From Streptomyces violaceusniger Tu 4113 (lineage in GTDB: Bacteria; Actinomycetota; Actinomycetes; Streptomycetales; Streptomycetaceae), in the NCBI RefSeq assembly GCF_000147815.2, contig NC_015957.1:1054001-1118000 (forward strand): DNA of 64,000 nt, written 5' to 3'. Shown here one piece after another: positions 41,696 to 52,100 of this stretch. Both the position numbers and the translations under genes were made by a program. Under the pieces are notes generated by a model, which had not been told where the DNA came from, did no database searches, and saw only the letters and a program-made list of their open reading frames with translations. The first letter of the stretch is position 1. Each line of letters opens with the position of its first letter.

Positions 41696-42298
41696 GTGGA
41701 CGAGCTTCACCGTGAGGGGCTCTTCCGCGAGTTCGGCCTCAGCAATGTCAGTGCGGCGGATGTGCGGACGGTCCTCGACATCTGCTCGACGAACGGATGG
41801 GTCCAGCCGACGGTCTATCAGGGGTTGTACAACGCGGTCTCGCGCCGCGCCGAGGACGAGCTGTTCTGGGACCTGGCCGAGCTCGGCATGCGGTTCCACG
41901 CCTACAACCCACTCGCGGGAGGCGCCTTCGCACCGGGCTTCGCGTCCAGGGAGGCCGAGCCGGGCTCTCGGTGGGACCCGAACCTGCCGCAGGGGCAGCT
42001 CTACCGTTCGCGCTACCTGAACCCGGCTTACCTGGCCTCACTCGACGCGATGCGTGAAGCCTGCGGGCAGGCCGGAGTGTCGCCGATCTCCGCGGCACTG
42101 CGCTGGCTGGTGCACCATTCGCAACTGCGCGGCGAGGCGGGAGACGGGATCATCCTCGGGGCTTCCTCACCGGCGCACCTGACCCAGAACCTCGCCGCGG
42201 TGGCCGAGGGCCCCCTGCCTGCCGCCGTTGTCGGCGCCATCGACGACGCCGCCGAGATCGCCCGCCCGAACTGGGCCGAGATCTCGCGCGTCGTCTGA
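41696..42298 (+). pseudogene. Aldo-keto reductase, C-terminal fragment
   Basis: 200 residues that start abruptly at VDELHREGLFREFGLSNVSA and carry the C-terminal two thirds of an AKR barrel (FHAYNPLAGG, AALRWLVHHS, DGIILGASSP, PNWAEI). The N-terminal third with the catalytic Asp/Tyr/Lys set is absent, and the upstream frame has no AKR-like sequence. The closest family is the AKR7 aflatoxin aldehyde reductase-like group. Probably not functional. Confidence 0.7.
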
Positions 42299-42342
42299 CC
42301 GAACGCCCTTTCCGCGCGTCGTCTGACCGAACGCCCTTTACG

Positions 42343-43359
<1,017 letters not shown>

Positions 43360-43442
43360 GCCGTCAACGCTAGGCATCACGCCTCAGGGAAGCATGGGCA
43401 CGCGCTGGCGTATTCTTGCCTGAAACTCCCACCGGAGGGTGC

Positions 43443-44348
43443 ATGCCAGCCGATCTCGCCGAGTTGATCAGCCGCCACCGCACCCAGCCGCGAACCCCCA
43501 GCGCGGTGCCCCGGCTGCGCGTCGTCGCGCTGGACACGCCGGTCCCGCCGACCGATCTCACCTACACGCCGATGGTCTGCCTGGTGGCCCGCGGCGCCAA
43601 ACGCACCGTGGTCGGCGCCCGCAGCCGGGTGGCACGAGCGGGCGAGATGTACCTGAATCCGGTGACGATGCCGGTCGTCGCCGTGTTCGAAGAGGTTCCG
43701 TATCGCTCCGCGGTGCTCCACCTGGACGCGCGCCTGCTCGCGGACGTGGCGGCCGATGCGAGGCCCGCGCGAGGCCCTTACGAGCCCGAGGCCCTGGGAA
43801 GCGTGCGGGCCGACCCCGACGTACTCGACGCACTGGCACGCTGGGCCCGCCTGCTCGACACACCCGAGGACATTCCCGCGCTGGCGGAACACCGGGAGGC
43901 CGAGCTTCTGTACAGGCTGCTGGAAAGCCCCCTGGGCGCGCAGCTGCGCGCGTGCGTCCTGGCGGACTCGGCCACCGGCCGGATGCGCCAGGTGGCCCGG
44001 TGGATCACCGAGCACGCAGCCGAACCGCTGCGCGTCGAGGACATCGCGCGCGAGGCCCGGATGAGCCCCACCACCCTGCATCGCCAGTTCCGGGCCGTCA
44101 TGGGGACAAGTCCGCGCCGGTTCCAAAAGGGCGTACGCCTGCAGGACGCGCGCCGTCGGATCCTCGCCGAGGGAGAGACAGCAACCGAGGCGGCGACCGC
44201 CGTCGGCTACGTCAGCACCTCCCAGTTCAACCGCGAATACCGTCAGGCGTACGGCCTTCCGCCTCTGCAGGACGCCGTACGAATCCGCCGGCACCTCGCC
44301 GGCCTCGCCGACGCGGCCCACGAGGGAGAACCGGACACCACAGGATGA
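43443..44348 (+). CDS. AraC-family transcriptional regulator
   Basis: 301 residues from ATG 43443, with GGAGGG very close upstream. An N-terminal cupin-like sensing domain (about 1-170, AraC_N type, MVCLVARGAKRTVVGARSRV) is followed by two C-terminal HTH motifs (RVEDIAREARMSPTTLHRQF; TATEAATAVGYVSTSQFNRE), the AraC signature. The divergent aldo-keto reductase is the likely target. This regulator/AKR pairing is common. Confidence 0.88.
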   Translation: MPADLAELISRHRTQPRTPSAVPRLRVVALDTPVPPTDLTYTPMVCLVARGAKRTVVGARSRVARAGEMYLNPVTMPVVAVFEEVPYRSAVLHLDARLLADVAADARPARGPYEPEALGSVRADPDVLDALARWARLLDTPEDIPALAEHREAELLYRLLESPLGAQLRACVLADSATGRMRQVARWITEHAAEPLRVEDIAREARMSPTTLHRQFRAVMGTSPRRFQKGVRLQDARRRILAEGETATEAATAVGYVSTSQFNREYRQAYGLPPLQDAVRIRRHLAGLADAAHEGEPDTTG

Positions 44349-44391
44349 CAGGCACGGTGCCCGCACACCCCAGTGCAGATCGATGATCGCC

Positions 44392-44642
44392 CGTTCATAT
44401 CGCCACCCCCGCGACTCCACCGCCTGCCGGGCCCACGCGAAGGCGAAAGCCACCGCCGGTGCGGACAGACGCCGACGCGGCTTGACGTCCACCACCACCG
44501 GGCCGTGCTCCGTGATCAGGAAGTAGTCCGGGATGTGCTTGCGGACTTCCCCACCCACGGACAGCCATGCCGTCGGCTGCGCTGCCCTGTCCTGCTTTCT
44601 TTGCCTCGCGTATGTCGCGATGTATCGCGTTCCCGGTACCAT
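44392..44642 (-). pseudogene. TnsA-like transposase endonuclease remnant
   Basis: A reading frame from ATG 44642 encodes RYIATYARQRKQDRAAQPTA, then HIPDYFLITEHGPVVVDVKP and FAFAWARQAVESRGWRYE. The PD...DVK pattern is the TnsA/PD-(D/E)xK nuclease core. Both the usual N-terminal part and the C-terminal DNA-binding part are missing, and the frame runs on into the antisense of the AraC gene. It is a relic of a Tn7-like or similar element. Confidence 0.55.
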
Positions 44643-44731
44643 TGCCGTCCAGTTGCTGCCGAGCGCTGCCCATATGGTCGGACTTATGCCTTGATTGAGT
44701 GTGGAACGGCCCCAACCCCGGGAGTGCCAAC

Positions 44732-45718
44732 ATGCCAGGCGCTATTCACGCCGAGGGTCTGGTGAAGACCTTCGGCGACGTAAGGGCTCTGGACGGCGTC
44801 GACCTCGACGTACCGGAAGGAACCGTGCTCGGACTGCTCGGCCCCAATGGCGCCGGCAAGACCACCGCGGTGCGCGTGCTCACCACGCTGCTGCGCCCGG
44901 ACAGCGGAACGGCGGTGGTCGCGGGGGTGGACGTGCTGAAGAACCCCGACGAGGTCCGCCGCTCCATCGGGCTGTCCGGCCAGTTCGCCGCCGTGGACGA
45001 GTATCTGACCGGCCGCGAGAACCTCCAGATGGTCGGCCAGCTCTACCAGATGGGAGCGCGGGCGGCCAGAGCCCGCGCGAGTGAGCTGCTGGAGCGGTTC
45101 AGCCTCGCGGAGGCGGCCGACCGCACCGCCAAGACGTACTCCGGCGGGATGCGCCGGAGGCTGGACCTCGCCGCGGCCCTGGTGGTCAGCCCGCCCGTGA
45201 TGTTCATGGACGAGCCGACCACCGGTCTTGACCCGCGCAACCGGCAGGCGCTGTGGGAGGTCATCCAGGAGCTGGTGGCCGGTGGCACGACGCTGCTGCT
45301 GACCACGCAGTATCTGGAGGAGGCGGACCATCTGGCGCATGACATCTGCGTGATCGACCGCGGCCGGGTCATCGCCCGCGGCACCTCCGACCAGCTCAAG
45401 GCCCATACGGGCGGGGAGCGGGTGGAGGTCGTGGTGCATGAGCGCGAGCACATCGCGGTCGCCCAGGAGGTCCTGCGGGTCCTGGGCAAGGGCGAGACGA
45501 CCGTGCAGGAGCACACCCGTCAGGTCACCGTCCCGGTCGTGGGCGGCGCCAAGCTGCTCGCCGAGGTCATCCGCGAACTGGACACCCGCGGTGTGGAGAT
45601 CGACGACATCGGGCTGCGCCGCCCGACCCTGGACGACGTGTTCATCTCCCTCACCGGCCGTGGGACCGAGGACGGACTCCAGGGCGGCGGCGAGGCCGAG
45701 AGCAAGGGAGTCGAGTGA
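44732..45718 (+). CDS. ABC transporter ATPase, daunorubicin-resistance (DrrA) type
   Basis: 328 residues from ATG 44732 with GGGAG 8 bases upstream. Walker A GPNGAGKTT (about 40-48), Q-loop, signature YSGGMRRRLDLAAALV, Walker B VMFMDEPTTGLDP and a switch region TTQYLEEAD (H-loop His replaced by Gln, which occurs in DrrA-type ATPases). The C-terminal DUF4162-like tail has DDIGLRRPTLDDVFISLTG. It powers drug or lipid export with the next gene, whose start overlaps its stop. Confidence 0.9.
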   Translation: MPGAIHAEGLVKTFGDVRALDGVDLDVPEGTVLGLLGPNGAGKTTAVRVLTTLLRPDSGTAVVAGVDVLKNPDEVRRSIGLSGQFAAVDEYLTGRENLQMVGQLYQMGARAARARASELLERFSLAEAADRTAKTYSGGMRRRLDLAAALVVSPPVMFMDEPTTGLDPRNRQALWEVIQELVAGGTTLLLTTQYLEEADHLAHDICVIDRGRVIARGTSDQLKAHTGGERVEVVVHEREHIAVAQEVLRVLGKGETTVQEHTRQVTVPVVGGAKLLAEVIRELDTRGVEIDDIGLRRPTLDDVFISLTGRGTEDGLQGGGEAESKGVE

Positions 45719-46581
45719 TGGCCGTCGTCGAGGAGACCGGTGCCACCGTCGCGGCGGCCCCCCGGCCGCGCGGCGGACCGCTGCGCTCCGTCCGGGACTC
45801 GCTGGTGGTCGCCAAGCGCAATCTCCTGCGGATGATGCGCATCCCGGAGATGGTGGTGTTCGGCCTGGTGCAGCCGATCATGTTCGTGGTGCTGTTCAGC
45901 TATGTGTTCGGTGGCGCGATCATGGTTCCGGGGCAGGCCAGCGCGGATGCCACGGTGTATCGCGAGTTCCTGATGGCGGGGATCTTCGCGCAGACCGTGA
46001 CGTTCGCCACGGCGGGCGCGGGGGCGGGGATCGCCGACGATATGAACAAGGGGCTGATCGACCGCTTCCGGTCACTGCCGATGGCGCGTGGCGCGGTGCT
46101 CACCGGCCGTACGCTCGCGGATCTCGTGCAGACGGCGCTGACACTGGTGGTGCTGGCGATCGTCGCGGTCATCGTGGGCTGGCGGATCCATGACGGCGCC
46201 CTGAAGGCGCTGGGCGCGTTCGGGCTGCTGCTTCTGCTCGGCTACGCCTTCTCGTGGATCGGCGCGCTGATCGGCCTGTCGGTACGGACGCCGGAGGCGG
46301 CCACCTCGGGCGGGCTGATCTGGCTCTTCCCGCTGACGTTCATCTCGAACGCCTTCGTGCCGTCCAGCAAGATGCCCGCCGTGCTGGGCCATATCGCCGA
46401 CTGGAACCCCTTCAGCGCGACGGTGCAGGCGTCCCGGCAGCTCTTCGGCAATCCGGAGGGCGTGGTCTCGGACGCCTGGCCGATGCAGCATCCGGCGCTG
46501 GCGTCGGTCCTCTGGTCACTGCTGATCATCGTGCTCTTCCGGACGCTGGCGGTGCGCAAATACCGCTCGGCGACCGCCTGA
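45718..46581 (+). CDS. ABC-2 type transporter permease (DrrB type)
   Basis: 287 residues from ATG 45718, which overlaps the previous TGA (TGATG). Six membrane segments are visible (for example VFGLVQPIMFVVLFSYVFGG, TALTLVVLAIVAVIVGW, ALGAFGLLLLLGYAFSWIGA), with the DRFRSLPMARGAVLTGR coupling motif that contacts the ATPase. It forms the membrane channel of the exporter; substrate unknown. Confidence 0.88.
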   Translation: MAVVEETGATVAAAPRPRGGPLRSVRDSLVVAKRNLLRMMRIPEMVVFGLVQPIMFVVLFSYVFGGAIMVPGQASADATVYREFLMAGIFAQTVTFATAGAGAGIADDMNKGLIDRFRSLPMARGAVLTGRTLADLVQTALTLVVLAIVAVIVGWRIHDGALKALGAFGLLLLLGYAFSWIGALIGLSVRTPEAATSGGLIWLFPLTFISNAFVPSSKMPAVLGHIADWNPFSATVQASRQLFGNPEGVVSDAWPMQHPALASVLWSLLIIVLFRTLAVRKYRSATA

Positions 46582-46599
46582 GCGGCCCGGCCGGGGATC

Positions 46600-46662
46600 G
46601 TGGTGATCGGGAGCGGCCCCGCTGGGGCCCGCTGGGGCGTGTGGTGATCGGGAGCGGCCCCG
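46600..46662. repeat. 22-bp direct repeat downstream of the exporter
   Basis: GTGGTGATCGGGAGCGGCCC(CG) occurs perfectly at 46600-46621 and 46641-46662, and a third partial copy (GTGGTGATCGTGG) starts at 46672. The copies fill the gap between the permease stop and the terminator hairpin. Each carries a GGGAGCGGCCCC stem-like motif. Function not evident. Confidence 0.6.
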
Positions 46663-46685
46663 GCAGGGGGTGTGGTGATCGTGGA

Positions 46686-46713
46686 GGAGCCCCGGCCGCC
46701 CGGCCGGGGCTCC
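46686..46713. terminator. Bidirectional terminator between the exporter and greA
   Basis: A perfect 13-bp stem GGAGCCCCGGCCG (46686-46698) and CGGCCGGGGCTCC (46701-46713) with a 2-base turn lies between the convergent permease and greA genes. It is the strongest short hairpin in this part of the window. Confidence 0.82.
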
Positions 46714-46724
46714 ACACCGGGCGC

Positions 46725-47222
46725 TCAGCCCTGGTACGGCTTGGCCTCCAGGATCCGCACTGAGGCGGTGCGGCCATTGGGCAGCTCGTATTCCGCGTCC
46801 TGGCCGACCTTCTTGCCGTTCACACCCGAGCCCAGCGGGGACTGCGGCGAGTAGGTCTCGATGTTCGCGCTCGCGTACTCACGAGAGGCGAGCAGGAAGG
46901 TCAGGGTGTCGTCCGGGTCGCCGTCGAACGCGATGGTGACCACCATGCCGGGGGCGACCACGCCGGTGTCCGCGGGTGCCTCGCCGACCTTCGCCTGCTG
47001 CAGGAGCTGCGTCAGCTGACGCACTCGGAGCTCCTGCTTGCCCTGCTCTTCCTTGGCGGCGTGGTAGCCCCCGTTCTCGCGGAGGTCACCTTCCTCCCGG
47101 GCAGCCTCGATCTTCTTCGCGATCTCGACACGTGCGGGACCCGACAGGTACTCCAGCTCGGCCTTGAGCTGGTCGTACGCCTCCTGGGTCAGCCAGGTGA
47201 CGTTCTCGCTGGTCTGGGTCAC
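46725..47222 (-). CDS. greA: Transcription elongation factor GreA
   Basis: 165 residues from a GTG at 47222 with GAGGAG 6 bases upstream. The N-terminal coiled-coil (EYLSGPARVEIAKKIEAARE, then GDLRENGGYHAAKEEQG with the acidic tip) stimulates RNA cleavage by stalled polymerase. The C-terminal FKBP-like domain ends GSGVNGKKVGQDAEYELPNG. Length and motifs are standard for actinomycete GreA. Confidence 0.93.
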   Translation of the reverse strand: MTQTSENVTWLTQEAYDQLKAELEYLSGPARVEIAKKIEAAREEGDLRENGGYHAAKEEQGKQELRVRQLTQLLQQAKVGEAPADTGVVAPGMVVTIAFDGDPDDTLTFLLASREYASANIETYSPQSPLGSGVNGKKVGQDAEYELPNGRTASVRILEAKPYQG

Positions 47223-47409
47223 AGGTGCTCCTCGTCGGTGCTGGGAATACAAATGAACGCCCTACTCAGAAGGGTGCGCCTTCAAAGCGGGGCGAAACCA
47301 CGAGCCTAACAATTCCGGCAAGAAACGGGGAGGAGGGAACTGGGCGCAATGCGCAGGAAAGCCGTCAGTGCTGGTCAGATCGGGGCAGCCGCCGACACGT
47401 CCGGTCCGA

Positions 47410-47814
47410 TTATCGTCCGGGCTCGCAGCCGATCAGCTCGGCGCTGGTCGCCCGGGCCGTGGTGCGCACGGTCACCACCTTGACCAGGTCGCCCTCGCGC
47501 TGGTCGAAGGTGAAGTCCTTCCGGCCGACCTCGTCGTGGTACTCATCCAGGGTACGCACGGTGCAGACACCGGTGGCGTCCTTGTCCTTGGTGATCTCCA
47601 GCCGGACGTCGACGGCGTCGTCGGCGACCACCTTGAAACCGGTCAACCGGCCGCTGACGTCCTGACCGGCGATGTAGTCGTATCCGAACCACGCGATCAG
47701 GGCCAGCAGCCCGGCACCGAGCACCGCGCCGACGATCTTCAGCGTGCGGTCGGCACGCGCGTCCGCGGACCGGCCGTATCGCCCGTCGGGAAGACCCTCG
47801 CGCACGGCGGCCAT
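47410..47814 (-). CDS. DUF4307 membrane protein
   Basis: 134 residues from ATG 47814 with GGAGG 7 bases upstream. After a short basic N-terminus there is one membrane helix (IVGAVLGAGLLALIAWFGYD), then an extracellular domain with the conserved-type stretch VRLEITKDKDATGVCTVRTL and C-terminal Cys (ELIGCEPGR). The family, found in actinomycetes beside mca, has no known function. Divergent from mca. Confidence 0.82.
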   Translation of the reverse strand: MAAVREGLPDGRYGRSADARADRTLKIVGAVLGAGLLALIAWFGYDYIAGQDVSGRLTGFKVVADDAVDVRLEITKDKDATGVCTVRTLDEYHDEVGRKDFTFDQREGDLVKVVTVRTTARATSAELIGCEPGR

Positions 47815-47911
47815 GGGCGTTCCTCCTGCTGGGAGAGACATCGGAATTATTTGTCCCTGGTTTAGGTCACTATAGAAGCCGTCTTCCACGACGAATCACT
47901 GAGGATCGAAC

Positions 47912-48784
47912 TTGACTGAGCAGCTGCGTTTGATGGCCGTGCATGCGCACCCCGATGACGAGTCGAGCAAGGGCGCGGCCACCATGGCCAAGTACGTGTC
48001 TGAGGGGGTGGACGTGCTGGTCGCGACCTGCACAGGTGGAGAGCGCGGCTCCATCCTCAATCCCAAGCTCCAGGGTGATCCCTACATCGAGGCGAACATT
48101 CACGAGGTCCGCGCCAAGGAGATGGACGAGGCGCGCGAGATCCTCGGCGTCAAGCAGGAGTGGCTGGGCTTTGTGGACTCCGGACTCCCCGAGGGCGATC
48201 CGCTGCCGCCACTGCCCGAGGGCTGCTTCGCACTGCAGGACGTCGAGGCAGCGGCGGAGCCCCTGGTGCGGCTGATCCGCTCGTTCAAGCCGCAGGTGAT
48301 CACCACCTATGACGAGAACGGCGGCTATCCCCACCCCGACCACATCATGACCCACAAGATCACGATGGTGGCCTTCGAGGCGGCCGGTGACCCCGAGAAG
48401 TACCCGGAGGCGGGGGAGCCCTGGCAGCCGCAGAAGCTCTACTACAACCAGGGCTTCAACCGGGCGCGCACCGTCGCCCTGCATGAGGCGCTGCTGGCCC
48501 GCGGGCTGGACTCGCCGTACGAGGAGTGGCTGGAGCGCTGGAAGACCTTCAACCGGCCCGAGCGCACCCTGACCACCTATGTGCCCTGCGCCGACTTCTT
48601 CGAGATCCGCGACAAGGCGCTGATCGCGCACCGTACGCAGATCGATCCCGATGGCGGCTGGTTCCGGGTGCCCATGGACGTCCAGCGGGAGGTCTGGCCC
48701 ACCGAGGAGTACGAGCTCGCCAAGTCACTTGTGGACACTTCCCTCCCCGAGGACGACCTCTTCGCGGGCATCCGCAACAATTGA
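47912..48784 (+). CDS. mca: Mycothiol S-conjugate amidase
   Basis: 290 residues from a TTG at 47912 (GAGG about 8 bases upstream). The PIG-L/LmbE deacetylase fold is complete: zinc ligands in HAHPDDES (H-P-D-D) and HPDH (ENGGYPHPDH), and Mca signatures CTGGERGSILNPKLQGD and FFEIRDKALIAHRTQIDP. It cleaves mycothiol conjugates of electrophiles and antibiotics, releasing mercapturic acids for export. Followed by a small membrane gene. Confidence 0.93.
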   Translation: MTEQLRLMAVHAHPDDESSKGAATMAKYVSEGVDVLVATCTGGERGSILNPKLQGDPYIEANIHEVRAKEMDEAREILGVKQEWLGFVDSGLPEGDPLPPLPEGCFALQDVEAAAEPLVRLIRSFKPQVITTYDENGGYPHPDHIMTHKITMVAFEAAGDPEKYPEAGEPWQPQKLYYNQGFNRARTVALHEALLARGLDSPYEEWLERWKTFNRPERTLTTYVPCADFFEIRDKALIAHRTQIDPDGGWFRVPMDVQREVWPTEEYELAKSLVDTSLPEDDLFAGIRNN

Positions 48785-48788
48785 GCCC

Positions 48789-49040
48789 ATGATGAGCGCC
48801 ACCAGCACCCTCGCCATGACGCATCTCGTACCGCTCGCCAAGGACCTGGACGAGAACAAGGTGACCCCGGGCGTCCTCGGTTTCATCGTCTTCGCCGTGA
48901 TCGGCGCGGCGGTGTGGTTCCTGATGAAGTCCATGAACAAGCACATGAAGCGGGTGGACTTCGAGGAGGGGCCGGAGCCCGGCAAGGCTCCGACGACGGC
49001 CTCCGCAGAAGCCACCAAGGGCGAGGAGCGCACGGCCTGA
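48789..49040 (+). CDS. Small single-pass membrane protein after mca
   Basis: 83 residues from ATG 48789 (ATGATG, 4 bases after the mca stop). An N-terminal stretch, a single helix TPGVLGFIVFAVIGAAVWFL, then a basic KSMNKHMKRVDFEEGPEPG cytoplasmic tail. Likely in one operon with mca. I recall short proteins of this type next to mca in Streptomyces; role unknown. Confidence 0.75.
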   Translation: MMSATSTLAMTHLVPLAKDLDENKVTPGVLGFIVFAVIGAAVWFLMKSMNKHMKRVDFEEGPEPGKAPTTASAEATKGEERTA

Positions 49041-49063
49041 ACCCTGGCCGGGCCCGACCGCGT

Positions 49064-49081
49064 GCCCCGCGTGAGCGGGGC
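49064..49081. terminator. Hairpin after the mca operon
   Basis: GCCCCGC (49064-49070), loop GTGA, GCGGGGC (49075-49081) gives a perfect 7-bp stem between the mca operon and the convergent NB-ARC/TPR gene. Short but well placed. Confidence 0.65.
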
Positions 49082-49155
49082 CTCCCGGCCCGGCCGACGG
49101 GATCTCGCATATCCCGGCCCCTCTCCGCGCTCTTCGTGACCAGGCCCTGTCCGGC

Positions 49156-52100
49156 CTAGCCGCGAGGCTCCGGCCGCACGGCCATGACCTCGCGCGAGTG
49201 GCGGCTCGGCACCATGCCGAGCTGCCATGCCTGCCACCCCGTTTCCGGCTCGACGCCGCGCTCCAGCACCAGCGCGAACGCCTCCGCGCACCCCTCCAGC
49301 CGGGAATCCCCTGCGGTGCCCTCCTCGCGCATCTCCCGTGCCAGCTCCGCCAGCTCCTCCTGGGCCACTGCCGTGCCGATGACCGAACCGCCCGCGGAGG
49401 CGAACGGCAGCAGGGTGCAGCGCAGGAACCGGGCCCAGGAGCGGCCGCGCCGGTCCCCGTACCCCGCGAACAGCCCGGCCGCCTCGTCCACCAGCTCCAG
49501 CGCCTGCGCCGCCTTGCCGTTTCCCGCGTCGATCACCGCCAGCTCGACGCAGGACCATGCCTCGCCATGGGCCACACCCACCCGCCGGAAGTCATGCCGC
49601 GCGTCCTGGAGGAGCTGGCGGGCGAAGCCGCTGTTGCGCAGCGAGCCCGTCTGCGCCGCCCGCAGATCACGGGTGACCCGCGCCGAGTGATGACGGGAAC
49701 ACGCCAGCCCGTACACATCCCGCATCCGGTTGAACATCAGGCGGGCCCGCTCCAGCTCGCGCAGCGCCGAATCGTGGTCGCCGCGCTCCTCCAGCGCCTG
49801 GCCCAGGTAGTACAGCGTCCAGGCCTCACCGCGCGCGTCCTCGTTCTCCCGGTGGCGGGAGAGGGCCTGGCGCAACTGGTCGACGGCCGCCGACGCCTCC
49901 CCGGCCACCAGCCGGGCCCGGGCGAGCTGGGTGAGCGCCCATGCCTCACCGCGCTGGTCATGGGTGCGGCTGTAGGCGTCCAGCGCGCTCCGCAGCTCGG
50001 CCTCGGCGCGCGGCACCTCGCCCATCCGCAGACATGCCTGGCCGAGCTGGAAGTGCGCCCACGCCTGGCCGTGCAGGCTCTCGCTCTCCTGATGCAGCTC
50101 CAGGGCCGCGTCCAACAGCTCCAGCGCCTCGGCCAGCCCGCCGCGGTCGCGCTCCACGGCCGCCAGGGCGTGCATCGTCCAGCCCCGGTCACCGCGCAGC
50201 TCCTCGGCCTGCTGGAGCTCCAGCGCCTCGCGCAGCTTGGCCGCCGCCTCCCCGAGATTGCCCTGGTGATGCAGGGTGATGCCGAGACTGCACAGGGCAC
50301 GGGCCGCGCCCGCCTGGTGCTGCGCCTCGAAATACAGGTCCACCACCGAGGACAGCGTGGTGCGCGCCTGGTCCAGCTCGCCGAGCTGGCGGGCCGCGAT
50401 ACCGGTGCGCCACTGCACGGACCGCATCAGCAGGCCCTGGTCCACGGCCTGAGTGAGCTCGCTGATCTCGCCCAGCCGGTAGAGATCGCCGCGCAGCAGG
50501 CAGTAGTCGCACAACGCGCCCAGCAGATGCAGCACCGCGGACTGGTCCACGCCCTCCGCATGGCGCAGCGCGGCGGTGATGAAGCTCGATTCGTCGTCCA
50601 GCCAGCGCAGCGCCGCGTCCAGCGAGGTGAAACCATGGCCGCCCGCCGCGCCCTTGCCGAACATATCGGCCCGGGTGGACGTCTTGCCGTCGACCAGCCG
50701 GATCACCGAATCCGCGAGCTCGGCATAGCTGCGGATCAGCCGCTCCTGCGCGGCGGTGCGCTGCTCCGGCTGCTCCTCGTCGAGCAGCCGGGCATGGGCG
50801 AAGGAGCGCACCAGGTCATGGAGGCGGTAGCGGCTGCCGCGCACATGCTGGATCAGCCCGGCCCGGCCGAGCGCCTCCAGATGGCGGCCGGCCGCCTGCT
50901 CATCCGTGTCCAGCAGCGCCGCGGCCGCGGCGCCGCCCAGGCTGGCCCGCCCGGCCAGCGCCAGCCGGCGCAGCAGCCGCCGGGCGCCGTCCTGCTGGTC
51001 GGTGTAGCGCAGCCACAGGGCGCGCTCGATCGCTCCCACCGGCCCGTACGCCTCCAGCTCGGTGACCAGGGCGGCGGGGGTGCGGGGGCCGAGCGAGGAG
51101 CCCGCGATCCGCAGCGCCAGCGGCAGCCGCCCGCACAGCTCGGCGATCCGCTCCACGGACTGCCCGTCATAGGGGCCGGTCCCGGTGGGCTCCTCGGCGG
51201 AGGTCCGCAGCAGCTCCTCGGCGCCCGGCTCGTCCAGCGGGCCCACCTCCATCCGGTGCACCCGGGCGGCGAGGTCGGCCGGCAGATCGAGCGGAGTGCG
51301 CGAGGTGATCAGGACCAGGCTGTCGGACCGCTCCGGGATCAGCGTGCGCACCTGCTCGGCGTCGTGGGCGTCATCCAGCACGATGGTGACCGGCAGCCCG
51401 GTCAGATACTGGTGATACAGCTCGGTGAGCCGTCTGATGTGCTGGTCCTGCGAGGACCGCTCCCGGAAGAGCAGTTGGTCGCGGGGTGCGCCGAGCCGGT
51501 TCAGCAGATGCAGCAGCGCGTCGCGGGTCGGCAGCGGGGCCTGCTCGGGGCTGTCGCCGCGCAGATCGACCAGGCACGCACCGCGGAACTGATCGCGCAG
51601 ATGGTGGGCCGCCCGCACGGCCAGCATCGTCCGGCCGGAGCCCGGCGGGCCCTCCAGCAGCACCACCGTGGGCTGGGTCTCGGTGGACGCTCTGGCCTGC
51701 TGCACCCACTGCGCGATCTGGGTGAGCTGCGCCCGGCGCCCGGCGAACGGGCCCTCCGCCTCGGGGAGATGGGCGAAGGACTGGTCCAGCACGGTGCGCC
51801 TGCGGGCCGCCTGGCTGCGGTCCGCACCGCGCAGCCTCGGCACCTGACCGGTCGAGGAGGAGGTGGAGCGCTTGGCCGAACCGCCGCCCTGGCGGGTGGC
51901 GGCCGAGGTCATCCGGTGCTGGTCGATGAACGGCCGGATGCCCCGCACCTCGACCGCCGTGAGCCACTGCAGCCGCAACTGCTCGGACCCGCCGGGCTGG
52001 TTGCGCAGCGCGGCCTGGCGGTGGGCGGCGGGCCAATGGCGCGTGGTGAGCTTGACGACGGCGGCGGCCGATCCGGCCACGGCGGCCGTCACCCCCGCGC

